From: Actinoplanes sp. NBRC 103695
GTDB lineage: Bacteria > Actinomycetota > Actinomycetes > Mycobacteriales > Micromonosporaceae
Assembly: GCF_030269485.1 (NCBI RefSeq)
Contig: NZ_BSTL01000012.1
Coordinates: forward strand, 1 to 64,000
Direction of reading: 5' to 3'
DNA: 64,000 nt
In this document: positions 1 through 12,100 of the stretch, piece after piece
How the letters are laid out: each line of letters begins with the position of its first letter
How positions within the stretch are numbered: the first letter of the stretch is position 1
Notes under the pieces: generated by a model
What the model saw: the letters and a program-made list of their open reading frames with translations, nothing else
Told to the model about the DNA's origin: nothing
Databases searched by the model: none
Translations under genes and position numbers: made by a program

Positions 1-20
1 CAACCAGCAACACGGAGGAA

Positions 21-37
21 CCCGGCCGAGCGCCGGG
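21..37. terminator. short GC hairpin before the first giant gene
   Basis: CCCGGC and GCCGGG form a 6-bp perfect stem around a 5-base loop, with no T-run. It may be the terminator of a gene lying to the left of the window, or part of the leader of the gene that starts at 150. The stem is short, so either role is uncertain. Confidence 0.3.
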
Positions 38-149
38 CCCTCACCATGCCTACAGAACAGCTAAAAGCACGCGAATCGCATTCATCGAATCATAGCTATG
101 GGCCGACGGCCAAGCGAAAGACTGAGGTTAGGGCGAGGAGCGTTGAACC

Positions 150-3100
150 GTGGCAGACCCGGTCCTTCCGGATCCACAGAATCTGCGTAACGAGGCGGAC
201 GCATGGGACGCTCAGGCCGATCGGCTCAGTGAGCTGTCCCGATCCTTCGACATCCTTCCGTACGAATGGTCCGGTAAGGCGCACGAGGCGGCCCTCCGAG
301 CGGCCTTCGCTCTGGGGGACTCCGTCGGGCAGGTTGTGCACTCTGCGCGCATGTGGGCCAACCAGCTCCGCTACATGGCCAACAAGGTCGAGGAGAAGAT
401 CCGGGAGCTGAACAAGCAGTTTCTCGAGGCTCTCGTCTCGTTGCTGTTCTTCTTCCGGATGCTGCCCTTCGATTTCATCATCATCCCTGCCGCGATCACC
501 CGGATGGCGGTTAACCTGGCTACCCGCCTCGCGAGCCTGGGGGCCGCGTTGGGCCGCGCGTTCCTGGAATTTCTGGCCGGCTTTGTCGTCTACGGCATCG
601 AAGCGTTCGCCATCGACTTGATCGCTCAAGGAATCGGGGCAGGGGCCAGCGGCGCCCCCTTCAAGCTCACCCCGTGGGAAGCGCTCGCGGTCGGTCTGGG
701 AGCTCTGCTGGGTGGCCTTTTCTCGATCAACTGGAAAGAGCTGCGCAACGGTCTCCGCGGAGGGGCGCCGGGGGTCAAAGACGGGCCGTCCCTGCCGTCG
801 AATCTCACCGACGTGAACCCAGACGTCAAGCCGGCCACGCGCCAGACGCCCGATTCGGTCCACGGACCCGACGTTCACGTCGACAACCCCAATCTCACGG
901 GGCCCCGTCCCGAGTCACATGCCGGCCCGACCGGGCGTGGGACGGAAGGAATCACCGCGCCGACGCCGACGCCGGTTGTCCGGAGCGCCGGGCTCAGTCC
1001 GAGAGCAACGGGTGACGGTCTCGGCCGGGAAACGGTTGCGGGCGGATCGCCCGGCGCGACGGCGCGGCCGGTCGCCCATGTGACCGAGGGGCATGGGACG
1101 ACACCGCAGGTGGCACACCTGGAACCACCGGGGGGAGTACGCCGGGTCAGCGGGCCTCCGGGCGCCGAGACGCCGTTGCTGAAGAGTCCGCACGCCGACC
1201 TGGGCGCTGGTGCCCAAACTCCCAAAGCCGGCGTCGACGGCCAGCAGCCGGCCGGTTTGCGGCCTCTCAACCTGGGACCCGAGTCACCGCACCCGGTCCA
1301 CGGCGAGTCTTCGATGTCGGCGCATCCGCCCCAGCCGCCGAAGTCGCAGCCGGTAACCCCGAACGCGCACCTTGACGCCGGACACCCGGGTGCGGCGGCG
1401 CGCGGAGGAGAGCCGGCCGCGCCGCGGGGCGACCTTCCGACGGCGCAGCCCTCGACCGGACATGGTGCCGCCGGGCAACCGTCCGTACCCCCGCGCGTCT
1501 TGAATGATCTTCCCCCGCCGAAGGCGAACGTCCAGCCGCCGGCGCAGCTCCCGAAGACTCCGTCGGACGTCGGCAACTTCCACCAGAATGTCTCGACACC
1601 GTCGCACGCCGCCCCGCACTCCAGCCCGGTCGGCCCGCGTCCCGGCGGGCTTTCGGGCGGGGAGCAACCGCGGGTCGATCCCCCCGCCGCTTCTCCGGAG
1701 GCAGCTTCGGCCCGCCCGCCCATGGCAGGGACGGGAGAGCGGCCCGGTGGCGGCGATCTCCACCCCGGCCGGCAAGCACCCGAGCCGGTGCGTGCGCCGG
1801 TTCAGCCGGGATCGGAGCCGGTGCGTGCGCCGGTTCAGCCGGGATCGGAGCCGGTGCGTGCGCCGGTTCAGCCGGGATCGGAGCCGGTGCGTGCGCCGGT
1901 CCAGCCGGGGTCCGAGCCGGTCAAGGTGCCCGGCACGGCCGGTGGAGAGTCGCCGCGGGTGCCGGTTCGGCCCGGTGCCGAGCTGCCGAATGTGCCGGAC
2001 CAGGCGGCCGGCGCACCGCCCAGATCGACCGGCCACCCCGCCGGTTCCGAATCGCGCCCGCCGGTTGAGGCCGGTGGCCACGCCACGTCGCGGCCATCGT
2101 CGCCGGCGTCACGGGACGGCCTGGGCGAACCGGCCAACGCAGGTCGAACCCTGCACAGCGATCCACTGCCGGCCGCGGATCGGACCATGGCCGGCGGATC
2201 CGGCGGGTCTCGGCCCACCGGATCGGAGGGTCGGGGGACGCATGCCGACGCTCCCCGGACAGCGGGAAACGAGGTCCCTCGCAACCCGCACGCCGATCTG
2301 GAGACGGCCGCCAAGGGGAACGCCGCCGTCGCCGGCGCCATGGACCGACACACCGTCGACGGTCGTCCCGCGCGGATAGAAGACGTACGGGCGGAGGAGA
2401 GTCGGGATCTCTGGCGTCACTATTGGGCGGACGTCAAGGCGGACGTGTACCGCCAGTTCATCTCGGACCCCCGTGCGGAGCTCGCGGCCGTCAATGCGCG
2501 AGTGATGGACCGCTTCGTCGACAACTTCGTCAGCCACGCCGGCCTCGCGCAGCACATCGACGAGATCAGGCGGGTCGTCCGCAACGAGTTCCGGGAACTG
2601 GGTTCGAAGGCTCTGCCGGACGCACTGGGTGAGATCACCAAGTATGTCGGGCGCAGGGCCGGCCTGCGGGAGGATCTCGTCAGCGACATCGCCCAGGGGT
2701 TCAAGACGCGCAACCCGGTCAAGATGGCCGAGGCAGCCGACGAGTTCCGGTTCGCGCTGCGTCAGCATCGGGCGGCCGACCCGGACGCCGTCGCCCGGCT
2801 GCACTCCCAGCCGCTCGGCGACCGGTCGCTCACCCTGGCCGAGGGTCGTGCTCTGCACGGCGGCGATGAGCGGGCCGCCCGGAAGTGGGCCACAGCGCGG
2901 GACAAGGAGTTCGGCGCGCTCAAGCACGACATCTCGAAGTTTCCCCTTCGCGATGTGCAGGTCAGTAATAGGACCCCGACCGTGAGGGCTACTTCGGTCG
3001 AGGAGGTGAACGCCAAGTACACCGCCGGGTTGAAGAGTGCCGAACGGGCGCAGTCGGTGTGGCGGGACGCAGCCGGCGAGTACGCGAAGGCCCAACGGCA

Positions 3101-6100
3101 TGCCGCCGCGCTCGTGCGGGAGCTCCGGACGGGCGGCGAGCAGCGCCTGTCCTCCCTGGAATCGCTCAGCCCGGAGGATGCCGTACGGTTCCGCGCACAG
3201 CACAGTGCCGGGGTGAAGGCGATGTTCGACAGCACCTTGGGCCGGGCGATATCGAGCGGTGCGAGACCGGGCGGTGCCCACTTCCACATGGCCGAGCGTG
3301 ACTTCGCCGACGGGCTGCGGGAACTGCGACGGCAGACGATCGCCGACGGTGTCGCCCATCATGAGATGATCCGGCTGCAAAGAGACATTGAGTCCGCGTA
3401 CGCGGAAGCGACTGCCCGTGGCGTCGGTGAGGCCGACCGGATCGCCGCCCTGCAGCGGGTCCGGGAGACGGTGCGGATCGCCGTCGGGGACCTGATGCGT
3501 GGAAACGGCACCCGTTCCCTCGGCGTCGCGACGGTCCGGCACTGGGACGACCTCCAAGAGAAGATGGTTGGTGCGATCCGCCACCACTTCAGCGACGCGG
3601 CGATCGCCGAGAACCGCGCGTTGAAACGGGCGACCGCTCACATTCCGGCGGCGAAGACTGAGGTGGCCGTGCCGGCGGCGAAGACTGACGTGGCCGCGCC
3701 GGCCGACCGGGCCGGGGAACCGCGGTCACCGCGCCTTTCCGACGATGTCGAGGTCGCGGTCTTGCCGGCGGCTGACGCCCGCGACGCGGTCGAGGCGTTC
3801 ATGCGGCTCAGCCCCCACTCCCTGGCCTTCGTCCCGGAAGAGACACTGGTCCGGCTGGGGACGGCGTATGTGCAGGAGCGGTACGCGGTGGAGGACATGC
3901 CGCCACCGGCCGATCACGTCGTGGCCGATCTGCTGCGGAATGCCCACAGTTTGCACGCGGTGACGCCAGAGCCGGCTCGGGTCGACGGCCTGCTCCGCGA
4001 CCTCCTCAAAGCCGGTGGTTTTCACGTCAGCGAGGTGCGGAGCGGCACCGTCGTCCACGCGAGCCGCTATCAGGCCGGCCAAGACCTGGACGTGGTGACG
4101 GCGGCATCCGCTCTGGCCGAGGTTCCCGGCCTCCGGCGGATCGTGTTCGGCGCCGGCGTCGATCCGGAGGCCGCGCTGTCGGTGTTGAGCCCCGCGCTCC
4201 GCCCGCACACCGTCGTGCATGCCCCCTACCTCAAGCCGGCCGAGCAGGCCGAACTGGCGGAGCGGGCGGGGATCACGGTCACCATGGCGGCGCGGCCCGA
4301 TCCGGTCCTGGCGACCCGGGCGCTGCCGATCGACGCGGCGGGCCGGGTCACCCTTCCGCACCTGGCCGTGGAGTGGCACTTCCGGGGCGGCGACAACCTG
4401 AGGAACGCCACGCCATCGGAGTTCGAGAAGCTCGCGGGGCGTACCGCGCATCCGCTTTCGGACGGCGGGGCGGTCGAGTTTCACCACTGGGGCGTCTGGG
4501 TCCGGCCAGCGGACGTACCCGTCGAGGTGGCCTTCCAGATCCGCAGCGGCATCCACGCCCACCAGGGCGACATACTGGTCGGTGCGGCCGGCCATCCCGT
4601 TTCGGGGCCGATGGCCGCCGAGGCGCGGGCGATCGCCAGGCGGCTGCCCGGTGGGGAGGGTGACCGGATCACCTGGCTGGGTGAACGCCCGGTGGCCGCG
4701 GAACCCGAGATCTCGGCGGGCGCGAGGACCGGCGAGAACGCCACGGCGATGCGGGTCCGGCGGTTCGGTGATCAGTTCGACCTCGACGCCGTGCATCAGC
4801 TGATCCTGAAACGCGCGCGGGCCGACGCCGACCTGGTCGAGATCAACCTTCCGACGCACACCAGCATGCGCTGGGACGACGGGTTCGAGTCGGTCAAGGA
4901 CTCGTTCGTCGCCGATGTGCGGGCCGCGGCGGAGCGTTTCCTGGGTCGATCGACCTGGCACGACGCGTTCGATCAGGGGGGCTTCCAGCGGGCGTACGAC
5001 GAACTGCACGGCTCGCTCGCGCAGCGGCTCGAGGCCCGGGCGCTCTGGGATTCCGCGGCCGGTGGCGCGAAGCAGCGGGTGGATTCGCTGTTCGACACGC
5101 ATGCGCGGATGTCGGACCGGGCGGCCCTGTTCGGGGAGCGGGGCGTGCAGGCTCTGCGCGCGGAGTTCTGGGAGCGGTTCAACACATTCGCAGCCAAGTC
5201 CCTGGATCGGGTCGCGTCGGGCGAGGATTCCGAGCTGGCCGGGCGCCTCGAACTGACCGTGCCCGATCAGGTGCGGATGCGCCTGGACAGCCTGCTCGAC
5301 ACTCATCCCACCGCGCCGCACGGCCTGTCGAGGCGGATCGAGCGATACCTCGACGAGCTGGACGCGGCCGAGTACGGGCGGCGCGCGGCCGACGGCGTCA
5401 CGGCGGCCGGTGGGCTGAACATCCCCGAAGTGGTGCTGCGGGAGCTGCGTTCCGTCGCGGGCCACGTCGTCCGGGCCGAGCACGAGGCGTGGTTCGGTCC
5501 GGACGGCGAATACGGCCTGGAACGATTGTCGCCGGACGTCGTGGTTTCTCGGTTGTGGGCCGCCCGGGTGGATGAAACCCTGGCCGCCGACCGGATGGTC
5601 CTGATCGAGAAGGACCTCCGCAGCGGGTACGACTGGCTCGCCCGGCGCGACCCGGATTTCGCGGACAACGTGGCGAAGGGCGCTGGATCCGGCGACAAGA
5701 TCTCTCGTTCCTTCGCGGACGACAAGGCGGCGGCGCGGGTGCGAGACGCCCAAGCCGCGGAGCGGGCGTACGCAGCTGCGCGCGCGGAACGCGATGTGGC
5801 GTCGGCGCAGGCGGCGGTGAAGGCCAGGGCGGCAGAGGCCGAAATGGTCGATAAATGGTTCCGGGCCGGGGAGAGCCCGTTTCGGCCGGCCGGTGAACCG
5901 GGCACAGGGGAAAAATCGCTGTTTCCGACGAGTGACGAGATCGAGGCGGAGTTCAAGAAGGCCAAGGACGCGTCGACGTCGGCGGCGGCCGGCGGGGACG
6001 CGTATCTCAAGTTTTCGCTCAACAACACTCTCAGCCATCACGTCGAGCGCGCGGTCACCCTGCGCAACGAGTCGCGCCGGGCGGAGGGGCTAACCCCCGA

Positions 6101-9100
6101 CCTGCACGAAGCTCAGCTGGACGACCTCCGGCAGGCTCTGCTGGACCGGGCGAAGGCCCGGGTCTCGGAGACCTTCAGCGATCCGTTCGACGCCGAGACC
6201 GGCCTGCCGCGAAAGCCGACGGCCGCCGAGGAGAAGGCCCGCGACGACGACTTGTACGCCTTCCTCGACGAGCTGACCGGAGAGCGGCTTCAGCGGGAGC
6301 TCGACAACATCGCCCGCGCGAAGGCCGTCGACGCGGATCTCTCCGCTCATCTGGACACGATAGATCCGTCTTCGATCCCGCACGGAGCGCCCGGGGAACT
6401 TGTCGTGGAGAACCTGGCGATCGGCCTGAAGCGTGTCTATGACGAGATCTTCCACTCCGCCGGCCGGGGAGAGGTGCCGCTGGGCGAGCTGCGGAAGGAG
6501 TGGACCAGCCGGCTGGACGCCTTCGGAGCCGACCTGCAGCACCGTGTCGACGCCGCTGCGGAGGCTCGCGTCCGGCTGACCGAAGGCGCGGCGGAGTTCC
6601 AGAAGATCGAGGCGGACGCGTTGGGCCGGGCCAAGGACCTTCAGCGCCCGGAGCACGTGGCCGAGATGCGAGAGGCTCACCGTGCGGAATATTTCGTCGC
6701 GAACGACACGTCGCTGTCCCGAGAGGTGGACCAGCGGACCTGGCTGGGCCGCGAGAAGCTGAAGGTCGACGAGTACAGCGAGACCTTGAGCAGGCGCCAG
6801 TGGCAGGCGACGCAGGAGACGCTGCGCCGGCGCCTCGACGAGGACTTCCAGGCGGCGATCAATCGGCTTGACCACCGCACGGACGGCGAACGGGCCGAGG
6901 CGGGTCGAGCGGCCCGGACGATCCAGAAGCGTTTCCTGGACGGCGTCCACGAGACCGCGACGACGACTCGGGCCGACGGCGAGGTCCTGGCCACCGTCCA
7001 GCGCCAGTACGAGACGCTGTCCCGGGGAGCCGATCTGCACCTGGCCGTGGAGCAGTTCGGCCGGCGCGTCTCGGCCGCCGTGGACATGGCCGTGGCCGAT
7101 CGGATGCCGACCCACTTGCCGGCCGACCAGGTAACCATCGTGCGGGCGTACGCCGAGGGGCTGAAGTCTCGCCTCACCGACGAGCTACGGGCCTTGAGCG
7201 CGAGCCGCCCACCGGACTCGATGGGCGTCACCGAGATGAAGGACCTGCTGTCCGGCATCTGGCGTGAGGCCGTCGAGATCGCGCCGCGGGTTGAGGGTCG
7301 TCTGCTGGAGGCGGTCCGGCCGGTGGCTGTCGCCGTCCGCGAACGGGTGGGCGTATTGCTGTCCACGCTGAACCCGGTCTTCCCCGGGGGAGCCGGGCTG
7401 AGCGCCGCACGTCAGCGGCTGGAGCAGGCGTTCGACAACGCGTTGTCCGATCTGCGGCCGGAGCCGGCCCGAACCGATGCGATGGAGGCGGAGGCCATCT
7501 CGATCGTGCGCCGGCAGACGATCGATGACCTGGCCTCGTCGTACGCGACCGCGGGTTTCAACCGGACCGAGTGGGACGCCCGGGTCGAGCAGGCTCTGAG
7601 CCCGGAACACCTCGACACGTCCATCACCCTGCTCACCCGGCGGATGCACGCTGACCTGGCCCTGCACGAGCGCTTGGACGACGACGTGGACGCGCTGCTG
7701 GGACAGCTGGAGTTGTACGGGACTTCCCGGGCCGACCTCGAACAGGCCGGCGAAGCGTTCAAGTCGGCGATGCGTGACATGTTCAAGTCGACCTATTCGC
7801 AGAAGCCCCGCCCCTCGGACCATGCCGCCTGGGAGAGGCGGTACACCGAGGCGGTCGCATCGCTCGACACCTGGTTGTCGACGCATCTGGTCGTGGCCCG
7901 GGCGAAAGAGCTCGCGCGGGCTCAGGGCCTCGAAGAGCGGGTGGGGGACATCGCCGCGACGGTCATCGGGGACCGTCTCGTGCAGGCGGAGCTCCGGCTG
8001 CGGCCCGGCTCGGTCGGCCCGTCCGAACAGAGGCGTCTGGCCGACCGGCTGGCCACCGAACTGGAGGGCAGTGTTCCCGACTCCGACCTCGGCCGGATCG
8101 GCCGCGAGCTGAGGCTGTCGATCGAGCAGCGTCCGGTGGCGGCCCGGGCCGGCGCAGGCCTGTACGACCTCCGTTCGGAGCTGCAGGTTCGCATGCGGCG
8201 TGAGCTTCACCAGGTGATGACCGGGCACCCGGCCGGTTCAACCACGAAAGAGCGTGCCGTCGAGGCCGTGGTGAGCAAGGCGCTGGACGCCATCGACAGG
8301 CGGCCGGTGCTCGACTGGATCGTCGACCGGTCCGCGCTCGAGACGGAGATCAACAGCCTGGTGAATCCGGCCGGTCTGCACGATTCCGCCTCGCGGTTGG
8401 CCCGGCGGCTCGACGCCTTGGACACGTTGGAGTCTCAGCTGCGTCGGGACGTGCCGGGCCGGCTGGCCCAGTTGCCGAGGAACGGGACGTCGGAAGCCGA
8501 CCTGGCCGCGGCGGGCGAAGCCTTCAAGGACGCCATGCGCGAGATGTTCCGGACGCGATACCCCGAGGCGCCGAGCTCCCTCGACCACGAGGTATGGGAG
8601 AGACGCTACATCGACGCCCTCACGTCTTTCGACTCGTGGGTCTCGACGCATCTGATCACCGCCCGGGCCGAACGGCTCGCCGCGTCCGGTCTCCGCCGGC
8701 CCGAGGACCAGGCCACCGCCCGGGCGGTCATCGACCGGGTCATCGGGCAGCGTCTCGTCCGGACAGGCAACCAGTTGATGTCCCGAGCCGGCTCGCCTCA
8801 GGCCGGCTCGTCGAGCCAGTCGTTCTCGGTCGGCCCGGCCGAACAGGTCCGGCTGGCCCGGGACCTGGCCGCCGCGCTGCCCGGCGGACCCGGGAACGCC
8901 GAGTTCACCCAGCTGGGCGACAGCTTGATCCGATCGGTCGAGCAGCGTCCGGTCGCGGCCCGGGCCGGCCACGGTATGGAGGCCGTACGGGCGGATCTGC
9001 GGCAGCGCGCCCGTGACGCCGCACAGAGCGCACTGGCGAGCCACCCGGCCGACGCCGCCGCCAAGAACGCGGCCATCGACGCCTTCACCCGGAAGATCGT

Positions 9101-12100
9101 CGGTATCGCCGACGAACGATCGATGATCGATTGGCTCCTCGACTGGCCCGCGGTGGAGAGTCAGATCAACGCCGAGCTGAGGAACGCCCGGTCGATTGCC
9201 GGCGAACTACGTCTCGAGGTGACCGAGCCGGCTGACCCGGAGACGGGCCACGCCGGCCGCCGGGCCTGGCGTCCCGGCGCCCCGGAGAATGAGCAGAACT
9301 CCGCCGACGCGGGTGCCTGGATGCCGCCGGCCCTCCGCGCCAAGCTGGCCGAGCTCGACACCAAGGTGCGCTCGGCGGTTGATCAGGCCCTCGCGAAGCT
9401 CGGCGCGCCCGGCCAGGATCCCGAATTCAGGTGGGCCGCGGACGAGTTCATCGCGTACGTCAGGCGGAACTTCGAGGGCCTCGTCAGGCTCCGGCAAGAG
9501 CACCGAATCGACAGTGAGTCCGAAGACCTCATCGCCAAGCTCGACGGCTGGCTGACCGTGAAAGTCGCCGGCAAGCGCGCCCACGACCAGGTTGTACACA
9601 GTTTTGACCAGGACTCGAGCCAACGCGCCCTCGACCCGCAGGACCGGGCCCGAGTCAAGGCCACCCTGACCGGCAGCGTCGAAAAGGTCATCGACAGCTA
9701 CCTGCGTCTGGGCAAGCTGCGGGCGCAGTCCCTCGGCCGCCCGGAACAGGAGCATTTGTTCGCGGAGATCGGCCGAGAGCTGGTCGAGGACGCCGGGAAG
9801 CTCTCCAGCCGGCGACTCGGGTTGTCGCAGACGATGGCCGAGACGATGCGCGACGAGCTGGTGCGGATCGCAGTCGACCGACCGGTCGCGGTCGGCCGGA
9901 ACGCCGGCGTGGAAGGCGAGCGAGCCGCGTTGCGCCGGTCCATCCGGGCCGAACTCGACAGCGAGCGGACGAGTGCATCCGCCCCGGCGACCCAGGTGCC
10001 GGACGACCGGGCCAAGGACGCATTCGTGGATGCGGAGCTGGCCCGGTTCGACACGGCCTACGACGCCGACTGGAACTTCGATCGAACTGCTTGGCGCAGG
10101 ACTCTCGACGAGCATCTCGAGAACAAAGATCGATGGTTCGCGGCCTTCGAGCATCACGAGCGGGTCATGGCCGGGGTCCGGCGGGCCGCGGAAAGGGCCT
10201 TGACCAGGATCGCCGTGGACGAGGATCTCGAGGAAGCCGCGCAGGAGGCCGTGGACGCCTTCATCGACACGGTCGAGCGGCGGATCCGGCCCACCCACAC
10301 CTTCTCCGACGAGCGGACGGTCCAGAACACCGTCGACTCGATGATGAGGCTGCGCGACTCCTGGATCAGCGTGCATCTGCTCGGGCAGCGGATGCGGCGG
10401 GATGTCGGCCAGGCCCTGACCGCGAGGTTGCGGCGGCTGCCGATCGACTCGGCGCCGGTCGTCCGGGCCGTCGACGCGGAGCTCGAGCGGCGCATCGCTC
10501 GTCAGCTCGCTGAGAGTGCGTCGGCCGGGCTCTGGCCCGACCTGGGGCAGAGCGACCTGGCCCGGCTGGCCACGTTCTGGACCGAGCGTGTGGCGCTGAC
10601 CGCCGAGGAGCAGGTGGCCTTCGACGACGGCGTGTCGGTGTTCCGGCAAGCGAATGCGGCGGTCGGGGAGAGTCTCCGATCGCTGGACGCCAACCCGGTG
10701 CCGGTCGCCCGGTCGACGGTCGAGCGGTGGCACGCCGCCGTGGATGCCATGCTGGGTGACACCGCGGGCGACAAGGCGCTGCGTGAGCGCATCGTGGCCG
10801 ACTTCGACGAGCGCCGAGAGCGGTGGTGGGAATTCTCCGAGGGCAGCTGGGAGCAGGTCCTCCGGAAGTACGCCAAGGAGGGGCCGGACTGGGTGGCCTC
10901 GTACAACCGCCGGTCGGCCGCGCTGGCCGAGACCAGGTCGGCCCTGGACAGCCGGCTCACCGCCGCTTATGCCGACAGTGCCCCGCAAGCCGCGGCACGC
11001 CTGCGCACCGCTGTCGAAGAGCTGTTCCACGACCGGTTCATCGCGGTCGGCGCCGACCAGCGGTTCATCGAGGCCGACGCGGACTCGTGGCGGCGCCGGC
11101 TGGATCAGATACTCGGTTCCGCTGATGCGTGGATCACGGTGTCGCGGGTCGGCGATCGGGTCCGGGATCGCGTCGACGCGCTGGCGCCCGGGCTCTCCGA
11201 TCAGGTCCGTGAACGTCTCTCCAACCGGATCGACGCCGAGCTCGGGCAATATCTGAATCTGAGCCGGCGGACGGCTCTGCCGCAGCCGGGATCGGCCGAC
11301 CAGGATCGGCTGGCCCGCGATCTCACGTCGGCCGCCGAGGTCGCCGATACCGGACTGACCAGCGACGAGCTGCTGGCGGACGTGCGCCGTTCGCTGGGCC
11401 GGAACCCTCTTCCGGTGCATGCCGGAGCCGGCCTGGACGGCGAACGGGCCCGGCTGAACGAGCAGTTCGAGGCGGCGGCCCAATCGATGCGGCACCTTTT
11501 CGAGGGACCGTGGTCCGAGGCAGCGGAACGGGCTGCCATCGCTTTCGGTGAGCCGCTCGGTCAGGAGCTGGAACGGCGGCATTCGCGGGAGTGGGACTTC
11601 GATCGCGCCGCCTGGAGTCAGCACATCGCGGACACCTTCGAGGGGTACGGCGACTGGGTCACCACGCACGTGCGGCTCCAGGAGTTGCGCGGAGACGTCG
11701 AGGACCAGGCGGATCCCGGCGCTGAGCGGGCGTTCCGGGACATGCTGCTGAGCAAGCTCGACGAGCATCGCAGGGAACTTCGCGAGGCCGTCCGGACCCA
11801 CGACGTGTTCCGTCTGATCCGTCCCTGGGGGGAGCAACTAGAGGAACATCTGGCCCAGGCTGATGCCTGGGTGGCCGGCCACCCCACGGACCAGGAGCCG
11901 ACACTCGATGCGCTCGACGACCGGCCCGCGGCGGTGGCCGAGCCGGCGCAGCTCACGCCGGACGTCTCGGCTCACCCGGCCGAGATGGCTGAGCTCGACC
12001 ACATGGTGAGTACAGCGCTTGACGACGCGTTCGCGAAGCTGAGCAAGCATGCCCACTGGCCGTCGTACAAATCGGCCTTCGAGAGAGCGGCCGAGGACTT

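Noticed and set aside
1782..1913. CRISPR-like spacing of 33-bp repeats
   Set aside because: The units are contiguous with no spacers and are in frame with the coding sequence.
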